Shown: positions 51,890 to 62,121 of the stretch, in pieces
Layout of the letters: each line of letters opens with the position of its first letter
Numbering within the stretch: position 1 is the first letter of the stretch
Program-made: the position numbers and the translations under genes
The notes under the pieces: model-generated
Told to the model about the DNA's origin: nothing
Seen by the model: the letters and a program-made list of their open reading frames with translations, nothing else
Databases searched by the model: none
NCBI RefSeq assembly: GCF_030687895.1
Contig: NZ_CP117452.1
Span: 558,001 to 622,000 of the forward strand
Source of the DNA: Pseudomonas sp. FP198
GTDB taxonomy: Bacteria > Pseudomonadota > Gammaproteobacteria > Pseudomonadales > Pseudomonadaceae
Direction: 5' to 3'
Length of the DNA: 64,000 nucleotides

Positions 51890-52714
51890 ATGCTGAGTCC
51901 TTACATGTCCCCCGTCGAGCGGGTGTGGTTCTACAGCTTGCGCATACTCTGCGGGCTGATCCTGTTGTTCCTGATCCTGCCGGTGCTGGTGATCATTCCG
52001 TTGTCGTTCAACTCGGGCAGCTTCCTGGTTTATCCGCTGCAGGGCTTTTCGTTGCAGTGGTACCACGATTTCTTCGCTTCGGCCGAGTGGATGCGGGCGT
52101 TGAAGAACAGCATCATCGTGGCCCCGGCCGCGACGCTGTTGGCGATGATCTTCGGTACGCTGGCGGCGATCGGCCTGACCCGTGGCGACTTTCCGGGCAA
52201 GGCGCTGGTGATGGCCCTGGTGATTTCGCCCATGGTGGTGCCGGTGGTGATTATCGGTGTCGCGAGCTACCTGTTTTTCGCGCCGTTGGGGATGGGCAAC
52301 AGCTTCTTCTCGCTGATCATCGTCCATGCGGTGCTCGGCGTGCCGTTCGTCATCATCACCGTCTCGGCGACCTTGCAAGGGTTCAACCACAACCTGGTTC
52401 GCGCCGCTGCCAGCCTCGGGGCTTCGCCATTGACCGCGTTCCGTCGCGTGACCTTGCCGTTGATCGCGCCGGGCGTCATCTCTGGTGCGTTGTTCGCCTT
52501 CGCGACTTCGTTCGATGAAGTGGTGGTGACCCTGTTCCTGGCCGGCCCGGAGCAAGCGACCCTGCCACGGCAGATGTTCAGCGGTATTCGCGAGAACCTC
52601 AGCCCGACCATCGCCGCTGCGGCTACGTTGCTGATCGCCTTCTCGGTGATCCTGCTGCTGACGCTGGAATGGCTGCGTGGGCGTAGCGAGAAGTTGCGTA
52701 CAACCCAAGTTTGA
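51890..52714 (+). CDS. agtD: ABC importer permease AgtD
   Basis: A 274-residue PotC-like permease with six hydrophobic helices and the EAA-like loop AASLGASPLTAFRRVTLPLI. It starts 12 bases after agtC (GGGGAG site), is co-translated with it and corresponds to PA0606. Confidence 0.88.
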   Translation: MLSPYMSPVERVWFYSLRILCGLILLFLILPVLVIIPLSFNSGSFLVYPLQGFSLQWYHDFFASAEWMRALKNSIIVAPAATLLAMIFGTLAAIGLTRGDFPGKALVMALVISPMVVPVVIIGVASYLFFAPLGMGNSFFSLIIVHAVLGVPFVIITVSATLQGFNHNLVRAAASLGASPLTAFRRVTLPLIAPGVISGALFAFATSFDEVVVTLFLAGPEQATLPRQMFSGIRENLSPTIAAAATLLIAFSVILLLTLEWLRGRSEKLRTTQV

Positions 52715-52732
52715 GGCCCCCTGCAAAACCAG

Positions 52733-52822
52733 TGTGGGAGCGAGCCTGCTCGCGAATGCTGTGTACCAGTCGACATAATTGTTGACTGACGGTCCGCTTT
52801 CGCGAGCAGGCTCGCTCCCACA
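52733..52822. repeat. REPIN, copy 8
   Basis: Paired inverted REPs (GAGCGAGCCTGCTCGCGA form) 18 bases after agtD. Confidence 0.9.
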
Positions 52823-52918
52823 TCCGCTCCTCGGTGCATTCATAAGCTGAATGACAGACCACCCCCCAATACCGAGCTATCCTTGTGCCAGCCCCCACTC
52901 GAACAAGAGGCCGCGCAC

Positions 52919-54067
52919 ATGAGTCTTTCCTCATTCAAGATCGCCCACAAACTGATCACCGGCGCCGCTGCCATCGAGCAACTGGCGGCGGAGCTGACAC
53001 GGCTGGATGTCGATAACCCGTTGATCGTCACGGACGCGGCGCTGGTCAAGTCCGGCACCGTGGAGTTGGCGCTGCAGCATCTGGGCGGGCGCGACTACGA
53101 GATTTTCGACCGGGTCATGCCCGACCCGGAAATCGCCATCGTCGAAGATTGCATGCAAGCCTACCGCGACGGCGGGCATGACGGCCTGATCGGCCTGGGT
53201 GGCGGCAGCGCCATCGACATTGCCAAGTGCGTGGGCGTTTATGCCGGTTACCACGGTGAGCTGCAGGATATGTTCGGTGTCGATCAGGTGCCGCGCAAAG
53301 GTCCGCCCATGATTGCCATTCCCACCACCGCCGGTACCGGTTCGGAAGTCACCAACGTGGCGATCCTCTCTGACAAGGCCGCACAGCTGAAAAAGGGCAT
53401 CGTCAGTGATTACCTGCTGCCGGATGTGGCGCTGGTCAGCCCGCAGATGACCCTGACGTGTCCGCGCAGCGTGACCGCCGCCAGCGGCGTTGATGCGTTG
53501 GTGCACGCCATCGAGTCGTACCTGTCACTCAACGCCTCGCCGATCACCGATGCCCTGGCCATCGGCGCGATCAAGCTGATCACCCGCGCCTTGCCCAAGG
53601 CCTACGCCAACCCGTCCCACTTGCAGGCCCGTGAAGACATGGCCACCGCCAGCCTGATGGCCGGCATGGCGTTCGGCAATGCCGGGGTCGGCGCCGTGCA
53701 TGCGCTGGCCTATCCGCTGGGCGGACGTTTCCATGTCTCCCATGGCGTCGCCAATGCCTTGTTGCTGCCCTATGTCATGCACTGGAACAAGATGGCCTGC
53801 GTCGAGCGCATGCGCGATATTGCCGAGGCCATGGGCATCAAGACCGCTCATTTGAGTGATATCGAAGCCGCGGATGAGGCCGTGGAAGCCATGGCCGCGT
53901 TGTGTGCCGCGGTGGAAATTCCCAAAGGCTTGAGTGGCCTGGGCGTCACCGAGGAGGTGATTCCGTCCATGGCGGCGGAGGCGGCGGGTATAGAGCGGCT
54001 GATGCGCAACAACCCGCGCAAGCTGAGCGCCGGCGATATCGAGAAGATCTATCGAGCGGCGTATTGA
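52919..54067 (+). CDS. Iron-containing alcohol dehydrogenase
   Basis: A 382-residue group III alcohol dehydrogenase. The NAD-binding loop is LIGLGGGSAIDIAKC and PTTAGTGSEVTNVAIL; metal ligands are in SGVDALVHAIESYLS and HALAYPLGGRFHVSHGVANA. The family includes DhaT-, 4-hydroxybutyrate- and lactaldehyde-type enzymes, and the sequence alone does not fix the substrate. It lies between the agt importer and rpe, where P. aeruginosa has no such gene to my knowledge, so it may be a lineage-specific addition that reduces semialdehydes from 4-aminobutyrate or 5-aminovalerate (inference). Confidence 0.88.
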   Translation: MSLSSFKIAHKLITGAAAIEQLAAELTRLDVDNPLIVTDAALVKSGTVELALQHLGGRDYEIFDRVMPDPEIAIVEDCMQAYRDGGHDGLIGLGGGSAIDIAKCVGVYAGYHGELQDMFGVDQVPRKGPPMIAIPTTAGTGSEVTNVAILSDKAAQLKKGIVSDYLLPDVALVSPQMTLTCPRSVTAASGVDALVHAIESYLSLNASPITDALAIGAIKLITRALPKAYANPSHLQAREDMATASLMAGMAFGNAGVGAVHALAYPLGGRFHVSHGVANALLLPYVMHWNKMACVERMRDIAEAMGIKTAHLSDIEAADEAVEAMAALCAAVEIPKGLSGLGVTEEVIPSMAAEAAGIERLMRNNPRKLSAGDIEKIYRAAY

Positions 54068-54145
54068 TCGTGCGTCACGGTGGGCGCGCCAAATCTTGAG
54101 GTATACAATGCGCGCCATCGTGATTTCGCTCAAAACAGGTGCGTC

Positions 54146-54820
54146 ATGCAGCCCTTCGCTATTGCTCCGTCGATTCTCTCCGCCGACTTCGCCCGCCTGG
54201 GCGAGGAAGTGGATAACGTTCTGGCCGCCGGGGCCGACATCGTCCACTTCGATGTCATGGACAACCACTACGTACCCAACCTGACCATCGGCCCGATGGT
54301 CTGCGCGGCGTTGCGCAAATATGGCATCACCGCGCCAATCGACGCGCACCTGATGGTCAGTCCGGTGGATCGTATCGTCGGTGATTTCATCGAGGCCGGT
54401 GCCACCTACATCACCTTCCACCCGGAAGCCACGCTGCACGTCGACCGCTCCCTGCAATTGATCCGCGAAGGCGGCTGCAAGGCCGGCCTGGTGTTCAACC
54501 CGGCCACGCCCCTGGACGTACTCAAGTACGTGATGGACAAGGTCGACATGGTTCTGCTGATGAGCGTCAACCCGGGTTTCGGTGGGCAGAAGTTCATTCC
54601 GGGCACGCTCGACAAGCTGCGCGAAGCCCGCGCCCTGATCGATGCCTCGGGCCGGGATATCCGCCTGGAAATCGACGGCGGCGTGAACGTGAACAACATC
54701 CGCGAAATCGCCGCGGCCGGTGCCGACACCTTTGTCGCCGGTTCGGCGATCTTCAACGCACCGGATTACCAGGCAGTGATCGAAAAGATGCGCGCCGAAC
54801 TGGCCCTGGCACGTCCATGA
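54146..54820 (+). CDS. rpe: Ribulose-phosphate 3-epimerase
   Basis: A 224-residue TIM-barrel enzyme interconverting ribulose 5-phosphate and xylulose 5-phosphate. It has [37 protein letters not shown] (metal His/Asp) and [20 protein letters not shown]. The ATG at 54146 (MQPFAIAPS) is preceded by AGGTG; the longer frame to 54080 has no family match. It overlaps gph by four bases. Confidence 0.97.
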   Translation: MQPFAIAPSILSADFARLGEEVDNVLAAGADIVHFDVMDNHYVPNLTIGPMVCAALRKYGITAPIDAHLMVSPVDRIVGDFIEAGATYITFHPEATLHVDRSLQLIREGGCKAGLVFNPATPLDVLKYVMDKVDMVLLMSVNPGFGGQKFIPGTLDKLREARALIDASGRDIRLEIDGGVNVNNIREIAAAGADTFVAGSAIFNAPDYQAVIEKMRAELALARP

Positions 54821-55635
54821 GCGGCTTCGAGCAGCTGTTTCCCGGCAGCCTGCCGCGTCTGGTGATGTTCGATCTCGACGGCACGCTCGTCGATTCGGTC
54901 CCGGACCTGGCGGCTGCCGTGGACAATATGCTGCTCCAGCTCGGGCGTCCGTCTGCCGGCATCGACGCGGTGCGCCAGTGGGTCGGCAACGGCGCGCCGA
55001 TGCTGGTGCGCCGGGCCCTGGCCAATGACATTGATGCCCAGGGCGTTGATGAGGCCGAGGCCGAGCGGGCACTGGAGCTGTTCAACGAAGCCTACGACGG
55101 CAACCACGAACTGACCGTGGTTTATCCGGGCGTGCGTTCCACTCTCAAATGGTTGCACAAGCAGGGCGTGGAAATGGCGCTGATCACCAACAAGCCGGAG
55201 CGTTTTGTCGCGCCGCTGCTGGATCAGATGAAGATCGGCCGTTATTTCCGCTGGATCATCGGCGGCGACACCTTGCCACAGAAAAAGCCCGACCCGGCCG
55301 CGCTGTTCTTCGTCATGAAAATGGCCAACATCCCGGCATCCCAATCGTTGTTTGTCGGCGATTCGCGCAGCGACGTGCTGGCGGCGAAAGCCGCTGGGGT
55401 CAAATGTGTTGCCCTGAGCTACGGCTACAATCATGGCCGACCGATTGCCGAGGAATTTCCGACATTGGTGATTGATGATCTGCGCCTGCTAATTCCCGGT
55501 TGCCTGGACCCGGCCGCTGAGATAACGTTGCCCGACGCTGTTCAATCCTCTTCTGGAAACGCCATCGTGGTGGTCACTCGCAAACTCTGGATGAAAGTCA
55601 TGAAGGCCCTGGCCCGCTGGCGTTGGCGCGCCTGA
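54817..55635 (+). CDS. gph: Phosphoglycolate phosphatase Gph
   Basis: A 272-residue HAD-family phosphatase. Motif I is [16 protein letters not shown], followed by [10 protein letters not shown] (motif II) and [19 protein letters not shown] (motif IV). The body ends near residue 235; the rest (about [20 protein letters not shown] to [10 protein letters not shown]) is an extension whose last 14 codons also look like the trp leader peptide of trpE. The extension may exist because the leader is read in the same frame. Confidence 0.96.
   Translation: MSGFEQLFPGSLPRLVMFDLDGTLVDSVPDLAAAVDNMLLQLGRPSAGIDAVRQWVGNGAPMLVRRALANDIDAQGVDEAEAERALELFNEAYDGNHELTVVYPGVRSTLKWLHKQGVEMALITNKPERFVAPLLDQMKIGRYFRWIIGGDTLPQKKPDPAALFFVMKMANIPASQSLFVGDSRSDVLAAKAAGVKCVALSYGYNHGRPIAEEFPTLVIDDLRLLIPGCLDPAAEITLPDAVQSSSGNAIVVVTRKLWMKVMKALARWRWRA
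55591..55635 (+). promoter_or_regulatory. trpL: Putative trpE leader peptide, in frame with the gph 3' end
   Basis: [14 protein letters not shown] ends in two tryptophan codons in R-W-R-W-R context, then TGA. It begins at an ATG inside gph and shares its frame and stop codon. A GCCGG-TTAT-CCGGC hairpin follows at 55646-55659, before trpE. Attenuation of trpE in P. putida is established; the exact pairing here is not derived. Confidence 0.7.
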
Positions 55636-55705
55636 CGTGATCCTGGCCGGTTATCCGGCGCGTTTGCATACCTGACTGTCAGCTCCTCTTGCCACGAGGC
55701 ACCCC

Positions 55706-57187
55706 ATGATCCGCGAAGAATTTCTGCGTCTAGCCGCTGCCGGCTACAACCGCATCCCGCTTGCCTGCGAAACCCTGGCCGACTTCGACACGCCGCTGTC
55801 GATCTACCTCAAGTTGGCCGACCAGCCCAATTCCTACTTGCTCGAATCGGTGCAAGGTGGGGAAAAATGGGGTCGCTATTCGATGATCGGCCTGCCCTGC
55901 CGCACCGTGCTGCGAGTCCATGACCATCGCATCAGCGTGACCTGCGATGACGTCGAAATCGAAAGCCACGAAGTCGAGGATCCGCTCGCGTTCGTTGAAT
56001 CCTTCAAGGCCCGCTACAACGTCCCGACCATCCCCGGCCTGCCACGTTTCAACGGCGGCCTGGTGGGTTATTTCGGCTACGACTGTGTGCGCTATGTGGA
56101 AAAACGCCTGGGCACCTGTCCGAACCCCGATCCGCTGGGTGTGCCGGACATTCTGCTGATGGTCTCCGATGCGGTGGTGGTCTTCGACAATCTCGCCGGC
56201 AAGATGCACGCCATCGTCCTGGCTGACCCGTCCCGTGAAGATGCCTACGAGCAAGGTCAACAAAGCCTTCAGACGTTGCTGGAAAAACTCCGCCAGCCGA
56301 TCACCCCCCGTCCCGGCCTGGACTTCAGCAAGCAGTCGGCTGCCGACCCGGTGTTCCGTTCCAGTTTCACCCAGGGCGACTACGAAAAAGCTGTCGACAC
56401 CATCAAGGAATACATCCTGGCGGGCGACTGCATGCAGGTCGTGCCGTCGCAACGGATGTCGATCGACTTCAAGGCCGCGCCGATCGATCTGTACCGGGCG
56501 CTGCGCTGTTTCAACCCGACGCCTTACATGTATTTCTTCAACTTCGGTGACTTCCATGTCGTGGGCAGTTCGCCCGAGGTGCTGGTGCGGGTCGAAGAAA
56601 ACCTCATCACCGTACGGCCGATCGCTGGCACACGGCCACGCGGCGCCACGGAGGAAGCGGACCGGGCGCTGGAAGAGGACCTGTTGTCAGATGCCAAGGA
56701 AATCGCCGAGCACCTGATGCTGATCGATCTGGGGCGCAACGACACTGGCCGGGTTTCCGAAGTGGGCTCGGTAAAGCTCACCGAGAAAATGGTCATCGAG
56801 CGCTACTCCAACGTGATGCACATCGTGTCCAACGTCACCGGGGAGTTGAAGTCCGGGTTGACGGCGATGGACGCCTTGCGAGCGATCCTGCCGGCGGGCA
56901 CTTTGTCTGGCGCGCCGAAGATCCGCGCCATGGAAATCATCGACGAGCTGGAGCCGGTCAAGCGCGGTGTGTACGGCGGAGCCGTCGGCTACTTCGCCTG
57001 GAACGGCAACATGGACACGGCCATCGCCATCCGCACCGCCGTGATCAAGAACGGTGAGCTGCACGTGCAGGCCGGCGGCGGCATCGTCGCCGACTCGGTG
57101 CCCGCGCTGGAATGGGAGGAAACCCTGAACAAGCGTCGGGCAATGTTCCGTGCCGTGGCCCTGGCCGAGCAGACCCCGAACGACTGA
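55706..57187 (+). CDS. trpE: Anthranilate synthase component I TrpE
   Basis: A 493-residue chorismate-using enzyme, first committed step of tryptophan synthesis, working with TrpG. Family motifs: [20 protein letters not shown] (feedback site region), [57 protein letters not shown] and [13 protein letters not shown]. It is separated from trpGDC by estA, as in other fluorescent pseudomonads, and has its own leader in gph. Confidence 0.98.
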   Translation: MIREEFLRLAAAGYNRIPLACETLADFDTPLSIYLKLADQPNSYLLESVQGGEKWGRYSMIGLPCRTVLRVHDHRISVTCDDVEIESHEVEDPLAFVESFKARYNVPTIPGLPRFNGGLVGYFGYDCVRYVEKRLGTCPNPDPLGVPDILLMVSDAVVVFDNLAGKMHAIVLADPSREDAYEQGQQSLQTLLEKLRQPITPRPGLDFSKQSAADPVFRSSFTQGDYEKAVDTIKEYILAGDCMQVVPSQRMSIDFKAAPIDLYRALRCFNPTPYMYFFNFGDFHVVGSSPEVLVRVEENLITVRPIAGTRPRGATEEADRALEEDLLSDAKEIAEHLMLIDLGRNDTGRVSEVGSVKLTEKMVIERYSNVMHIVSNVTGELKSGLTAMDALRAILPAGTLSGAPKIRAMEIIDELEPVKRGVYGGAVGYFAWNGNMDTAIAIRTAVIKNGELHVQAGGGIVADSVPALEWEETLNKRRAMFRAVALAEQTPND

Positions 57188-57210
57188 AGGCCTCGAGACA
57201 ACTCGATCAT

Positions 57211-57300
57211 TGTGGGAGCGAGCTTGCTCGCGATGAGGCCCTCAGGCTCAACCAATAGGTTGACTGACAGTCCGCCATCGCGAGCAAGCTCGCTCCCACA
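57211..57300. repeat. REPIN, copy 9
   Basis: Paired inverted REPs (GAGCGAGCTTGCTCGCGA form) lie between the converging trpE and estA genes and may act as their shared 3' structure. Confidence 0.9.
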
Positions 57301-57309
57301 GGGGCCGCG

Positions 57310-59217
57310 TCAGAAATCCAGACTGACCCCCAAGCTCACCCCTTGCTGGCTGAAATCATCATCCTTGCGCAACGTATAACCGCCCCGCAGCGCTAGATCG
57401 CTGGTCAACTTGTGACTGATCCCCAGGCTCAGGCGATTGAGGTGGCTCTGTGGGGTATAGCCCTCCAGCGTGAAGTCATTGGCCGGCAAGCTGTTGAGGG
57501 CGATGTTCACCTTTTGCGTATCGTCTTCATACTCGCGCTCGTGGGCATACTCCCCGTACACCTGGGTCTGGCGGGTAAAGTTGTATTTGCCCTGCAAGCC
57601 GATGCCCAGGCGTTTTGAATCGCGGGTCTGGTCGTCGAAAGTCAGCGCCGTGGAGCGGCTGCCCTGTTCCGAGTAGCCATCGACCTCGACCTTCGCATAA
57701 TCGGCGCTGACAAACGGTGACAGGTGCCATTGGCTGCCCGGCTGGGCAATGTCGTAGCCTACGCGCGTGCTGAATGCCCAGAGATGACCGTCGGTATCGC
57801 CTTTCTCCTGCGCCTGGCTGACGCCCAGGTCGAATTTGCGCTCCAGGTTGTCGTAGTCGAGCTTGCCGCCGGTCAGCGCGGCGTCGGCCCACCAGCGGTT
57901 CTGCTGGAACTGGGCGAACGCGGTGGCGAGGTAGCTGTTGAGCTTGTAGTTCGAATCGTTGCGTCCTGCGTCCATGTCCTGGCGGTACAGACCGGCGGCC
58001 ACGCCGATGCGCCAGGCTTCGTTGAGGCGGTAGCTGCCGCCGATGTTCAGGTTGTAGCCACTGCCGTCGGCGCGTGCACCGCTGCCTTGGCTATCAATGT
58101 CCAGATGCTGGCCGCCGCCGGCAACAATCGCCCGCCATTGACCTACCGCCTGCCAATCTTCCCAGTCCGATTGCCATTGGCTGCGCAATTCATCCTGGTG
58201 GGCGCGCAAGGTCGAGTGGGCCATTTCCGGCAGCAAGGTCAGTTCCCACGGCGCCGCGAGCAGAGAATAGGCGTAGTCGGCAATCAGCTTCTGCCCGGTT
58301 TCGGTGGGGTGAACCGCATCGTTATAGATCAGCTTGCTCGGATCAGGCGTGGCGCTGTTGATGCCGTAGGTGGGGTTTTCCGTACAGCTGTTGCCGCTGA
58401 AGCAAGTGGCAGTGAGGTTCTCGCCGGTGGCAAGGCCGAATCGTCCAGGATCGGCAAAGGTTTCCTGCAGCAATAGCGGAACGTTCAGCGGAATGATCTC
58501 GGCATTGATGCCCTGCAACCGTGTGACCAGTTGCTGGTTGAACCGATTGCTGAGCAGCGAGACCGTCCCCTGCAAGGGGGTGCCATTGAGGGCCGGCGTC
58601 AGGCCCAGATCCGGCAGCAACCAGACCATTGCATAGCGGGCTCCGGCGGTTTGCAGCACTTGCACGCTGTCAGCCAGGCGGTCCGCGGCGGCATCCGCCT
58701 GGGCGATGCTCAACACTCTGCCTTGAAGAAAATCATTGCCGCCGCCGGAGAGGTAATACAGCGCGTTCGGGTCGGCACGCAGGCCATTGGCGGGCAGATA
58801 ACCGGCACGGCTGCGCTCGCCGGTGGCGGAAATATTGGTGATCGAGTCCAGTATCTGGTCGGTACGATAACCGCCTACAGCCCAGTTGTTGCCGTCCGCG
58901 AGCCCTTCGCGGGCGCGCACTGCCGAAGTGGACGCGGCGGTTTCATCGGCGGAAAAGCCCAGTCGTCCACCGAGCAGTTGGGTCGCGTTTGCAGAATAGG
59001 CTTCGCCGCTGCCATCCAGGTAGACCGGGCCGGTGCGGTTGGTAAAACGCAAGGTTGAGCCGGGCGGGCCGTCGGGATCGCTGAACTGACCGGCGTCGCT
59101 GAGGCTGTCGCCGAACACGATGAAACTGGAGTAGGGGTTGGGGGCGGCAATCGCCTGAGCGCAGGCCATGGTCAGCAGGCAGCTGGCGATGGGGATGAAC
59201 AACGTCGGCTTGATCAT
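57310..59217 (-). CDS. estA: Autotransporter GDSL esterase EstA
   Basis: A 635-residue outer-membrane esterase. It has a signal peptide ([20 protein letters not shown]), a GDSL hydrolase passenger ([16 protein letters not shown] block [13 protein letters not shown] block [20 protein letters not shown] block V with the Asp-His pair) and a C-terminal 12-strand autotransporter barrel ending in SLGVSLDF, the terminal-Phe sorting signal. The P. aeruginosa homologue affects rhamnolipid production and motility. It is divergent from the trpG leader. Confidence 0.97.
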   Translation of the reverse strand: MIKPTLFIPIASCLLTMACAQAIAAPNPYSSFIVFGDSLSDAGQFSDPDGPPGSTLRFTNRTGPVYLDGSGEAYSANATQLLGGRLGFSADETAASTSAVRAREGLADGNNWAVGGYRTDQILDSITNISATGERSRAGYLPANGLRADPNALYYLSGGGNDFLQGRVLSIAQADAAADRLADSVQVLQTAGARYAMVWLLPDLGLTPALNGTPLQGTVSLLSNRFNQQLVTRLQGINAEIIPLNVPLLLQETFADPGRFGLATGENLTATCFSGNSCTENPTYGINSATPDPSKLIYNDAVHPTETGQKLIADYAYSLLAAPWELTLLPEMAHSTLRAHQDELRSQWQSDWEDWQAVGQWRAIVAGGGQHLDIDSQGSGARADGSGYNLNIGGSYRLNEAWRIGVAAGLYRQDMDAGRNDSNYKLNSYLATAFAQFQQNRWWADAALTGGKLDYDNLERKFDLGVSQAQEKGDTDGHLWAFSTRVGYDIAQPGSQWHLSPFVSADYAKVEVDGYSEQGSRSTALTFDDQTRDSKRLGIGLQGKYNFTRQTQVYGEYAHEREYEDDTQKVNIALNSLPANDFTLEGYTPQSHLNRLSLGISHKLTSDLALRGGYTLRKDDDFSQQGVSLGVSLDF

Positions 59218-59383
59218 GAGAAGGTCCTTTTCAATCTTGTTTTTTTATCGGGAGAAACGAAACGACAGTACCAAAGGCGTCCGGCGGTTTGCCACCCGAT
59301 CAGTGAGCATGGCGATTGTTTGCGGGCCCTTCGGGTCGGTCTTATTGCGTGCTCCGCCCAGCTAAGTTACTGTGCCGGAACGT

Positions 59384-59470
59384 ATGAACGAGACTTCCCC
59401 CGTGTCGATTGTCAGCAAACTCCTGAATCAATTGATCAAGGCTCACGCCCGTTGGCGTTGGCGCGCCTGA
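59384..59470 (+). promoter_or_regulatory. trpL: Putative trpGDC leader peptide
   Basis: A 28-codon frame, MNETSPVSIVSKLLNQL to KAHARWRWRA, ends in the same RWRWRA-stop as the gph tail and even shares CGTTGGCGCGCCTGA at DNA level. A CCGGC-CTC-GCCGG hairpin follows at 59481-59493, 140 bases before trpG. It lies in the 414-base estA-trpG gap that otherwise has no gene. Attenuation of trpGDC is known in P. putida. No clear U-run follows the hairpin. Confidence 0.75.
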
Positions 59471-59631
59471 ACGTTCCATGCCGGCCTCGCCGGACCTGTA
59501 CCGATTTGCCTTCTTTACCCGTTTGGAAACCGCTTCGCAGGCGCATCATTCACCTGTCCAGCGCAGCACCGTGCGGGTCACTCTTCGAAGGCTGTATTCC
59601 AAGTCAGTGTATTCAATAGGTTGTTTACGCC

Positions 59632-60225
59632 ATGTTGCTGATGATCGATAACTACGACTCTTTTACTTACAACGTTGTGCAGTACCTCGGCGAGCTCGGC
59701 TCCGAGGTCAAGGTCGTGCGCAACGATGAGCTGACCATCGCCGAAATCGAGGCCCTCAAGCCCGAACGCATCGTCGTCTCGCCCGGCCCTTGCACGCCAA
59801 CCGAAGCGGGCATCTCCATCGAAGCGATCAAATATTTTGCCGGCAAGCTGCCGATCCTCGGTGTCTGCCTGGGGCACCAGTCGATCGGCCAGGCGTTCGG
59901 TGGTGATGTCGTGCGGGCCCGCCAGGTGATGCACGGCAAGACCAGCCCGGTATTTCATGAAGACAAGGGCGTGTTCGAAGGTCTGAATCGCCCGCTTACC
60001 GTCACCCGCTACCACTCGTTGATCGTCAAGCGCGAAACCCTGCCCGACTGCCTTGAGCTGACCGCCTGGACCCAGCTCGAAGACGGCTCGGTGGACGAAA
60101 TCATGGGTTTGCGTCACAAGACGTTAAACATCGAGGGTGTGCAATTTCACCCCGAGTCTATCCTCACCGAGCAGGGCCACGAACTGTTCGCCAACTTTCT
60201 CAAACAAACCGGCGGCACGCGCTAA
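59632..60225 (+). CDS. trpG: Anthranilate synthase component II TrpG (glutamine amidotransferase)
   Basis: A 197-residue class I glutaminase that supplies ammonia to TrpE. The catalytic cysteine is in [17 protein letters not shown] and the His-Glu pair in [13 protein letters not shown]. It may also serve folate synthesis with PabB. It begins the trpG-trpD-trpC operon and is followed by trpD after nine bases. Confidence 0.98.
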   Translation: MLLMIDNYDSFTYNVVQYLGELGSEVKVVRNDELTIAEIEALKPERIVVSPGPCTPTEAGISIEAIKYFAGKLPILGVCLGHQSIGQAFGGDVVRARQVMHGKTSPVFHEDKGVFEGLNRPLTVTRYHSLIVKRETLPDCLELTAWTQLEDGSVDEIMGLRHKTLNIEGVQFHPESILTEQGHELFANFLKQTGGTR

Positions 60226-60234
60226 GGACTCTCC

Positions 60235-61284
60235 ATGGACATCAAGACAGCCCTGAACCGTATCGTCGGCCAGCTCGACCTGAGCACCGACGAGATGCGC
60301 GACGTGATGCGGGAAATCATGACTGGCCAGTGCACGGACGCGCAGATTGGCGCGTTCATGATGGCCATGCGCATGAAGAGCGAGAGCATCGACGAGATTG
60401 TCGGTGCGGTGACGACCATGCGCGAGTTGGCGGACAAGGTCGAACTCAAGACTCTCGATGGTGTGGTGGATGTCGTCGGGACGGGTGGTGACGGAGCCAA
60501 TATCTTCAACGTTTCCACCGCCTCGGCATTTGTCGTTGCGGCGGCCGGCTGCACCGTCGCCAAGCATGGCAATCGTGCGGTGTCGGGCAAGAGCGGCAGC
60601 GCCGATCTGCTGGAAGCCGCCGGTATCTACCTCAACCTGACGTCGGTCCAGGTGGCTCGTTGTATCGATAGCGTCGGCATCGGCTTCATGTTTGCCCAGA
60701 CCCACCACCGCGCCATGAAATATGCCGCGGCGCCGCGTCGCGAGCTGGGCTTGCGCACGCTGTTCAACATGCTCGGCCCGCTTACGAATCCGGCCGGTGT
60801 GAAGCATCAAGTGGTCGGCGTATTCAGCCAGGCGCTGTGCCGGCCATTGGCAGAGGTCCTGCAACGTTTAGGTAGCAAGCACGTGCTGGTCGTCCATTCC
60901 AAAGACGGCCTGGATGAATTCAGCCTGGCGGCGCCCACTTTCGTGGCTGAGCTAAAAAATGATCAGATCAGCGAATATTGGGTCGAACCTGAAGACCTCG
61001 GCATGAAGAGCCAGAGCCTGCATGGACTGGCGGTGGATGGGCCGGCTCAGTCACTTGAGTTGATCCGCGATGCCTTGGGGCGGCGTAAAACCGAGAATGG
61101 CCAGAAGGCTGCGGAAATGATCATGCTCAATGCGGGCGCCGCGTTGTATGCCGCCGATCACGCCAGCAGCCTCAAGCAAGGTGTCGAGCTCGCGCATGAT
61201 GCGTTGCACACCGGCCTGGCCCGGGAAAAACTGGAAGAATTGGGCGCGTTTACCGCCGTATTCAAAGTGGAGAATGAAGGATGA
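60235..61284 (+). CDS. trpD: Anthranilate phosphoribosyltransferase TrpD
   Basis: A 349-residue enzyme joining anthranilate and PRPP. Motifs: [20 protein letters not shown] (PRPP loop), [20 protein letters not shown] and the anthranilate-site [15 protein letters not shown] followed by [20 protein letters not shown]. Its stop overlaps the trpC start by four bases. Confidence 0.98.
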   Translation: MDIKTALNRIVGQLDLSTDEMRDVMREIMTGQCTDAQIGAFMMAMRMKSESIDEIVGAVTTMRELADKVELKTLDGVVDVVGTGGDGANIFNVSTASAFVVAAAGCTVAKHGNRAVSGKSGSADLLEAAGIYLNLTSVQVARCIDSVGIGFMFAQTHHRAMKYAAAPRRELGLRTLFNMLGPLTNPAGVKHQVVGVFSQALCRPLAEVLQRLGSKHVLVVHSKDGLDEFSLAAPTFVAELKNDQISEYWVEPEDLGMKSQSLHGLAVDGPAQSLELIRDALGRRKTENGQKAAEMIMLNAGAALYAADHASSLKQGVELAHDALHTGLAREKLEELGAFTAVFKVENEG

Positions 61285-62117
61285 GCGTGCCAACGGTTCT
61301 GGAAAACATTCTGGCTCGCAAGGCTGAAGAAGTGGCCGAGCGTCGTGCCCGGGTCAGCCTCGCCGAGCTGGAAGGTCTCGCACGTTCAGCAGACGCGCCT
61401 CGCGGCTTTGCCCAGGCGCTGATAGACCAGGCGAAGAAAAAGCAGCCTGCGGTCATCGCCGAAATCAAGAAGGCGTCTCCCAGCAAAGGTGTGATCCGTG
61501 AGGACTTCGTCCCCGCCGACATCGCCAGGAGCTACGAGAAGGGCGGTGCGACCTGCCTTTCGGTGCTCACCGACGTCGATTTTTTCCAAGGTGCCGATGA
61601 CTATCTCAAACAGGCGCGGGCCGCGTGCAAGCTGCCGGTGATCCGTAAGGATTTCATGATCGATCCGTACCAGATCGTTGAGGCGCGGGCCTTGGGTGCC
61701 GATTGCGTGCTGTTGATCGTTTCCGCCCTGGATGACGTGAAAATGGCCGAGCTGGCCGCAGTCGCTAAAAGTGTGGGCCTGGATGTACTGGTGGAAGTCC
61801 ACGACGGCGACGAGCTGGAACGCGCCCTGAAAACGCTGGATACCAAGCTGGTCGGCGTCAATAACCGCAACCTGCATACGTTTGAAGTCAACCTGGAAAC
61901 CACTCTCGACCTGTTGCCGCGAATTCCACGCGATCGCCTGGTCATCACCGAGAGCGGCATCCTCAACCGAGCCGATGTCGAGTTGATGGAAGTCAGCGAT
62001 GTGTATTCATTCCTGGTTGGCGAGGCTTTCATGCGGGCCGAAAGCCCGGGTACAGAACTGCAACGCTTGTTTTTCCCCGAGCGCGGCGTTCCGGTAACCG
62101 GCTCGACGCTGGACTGA
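61281..62117 (+). CDS. trpC: Indole-3-glycerol-phosphate synthase TrpC
   Basis: A 278-residue TIM-barrel enzyme, not fused to TrpF. Motifs: [64 protein letters not shown] and [13 protein letters not shown]. It is the last trp gene here; trpF, trpB and trpA lie elsewhere in pseudomonads. Confidence 0.98.
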   Translation: MSVPTVLENILARKAEEVAERRARVSLAELEGLARSADAPRGFAQALIDQAKKKQPAVIAEIKKASPSKGVIREDFVPADIARSYEKGGATCLSVLTDVDFFQGADDYLKQARAACKLPVIRKDFMIDPYQIVEARALGADCVLLIVSALDDVKMAELAAVAKSVGLDVLVEVHDGDELERALKTLDTKLVGVNNRNLHTFEVNLETTLDLLPRIPRDRLVITESGILNRADVELMEVSDVYSFLVGEAFMRAESPGTELQRLFFPERGVPVTGSTLD

Positions 62118-62121
62118 ATCG

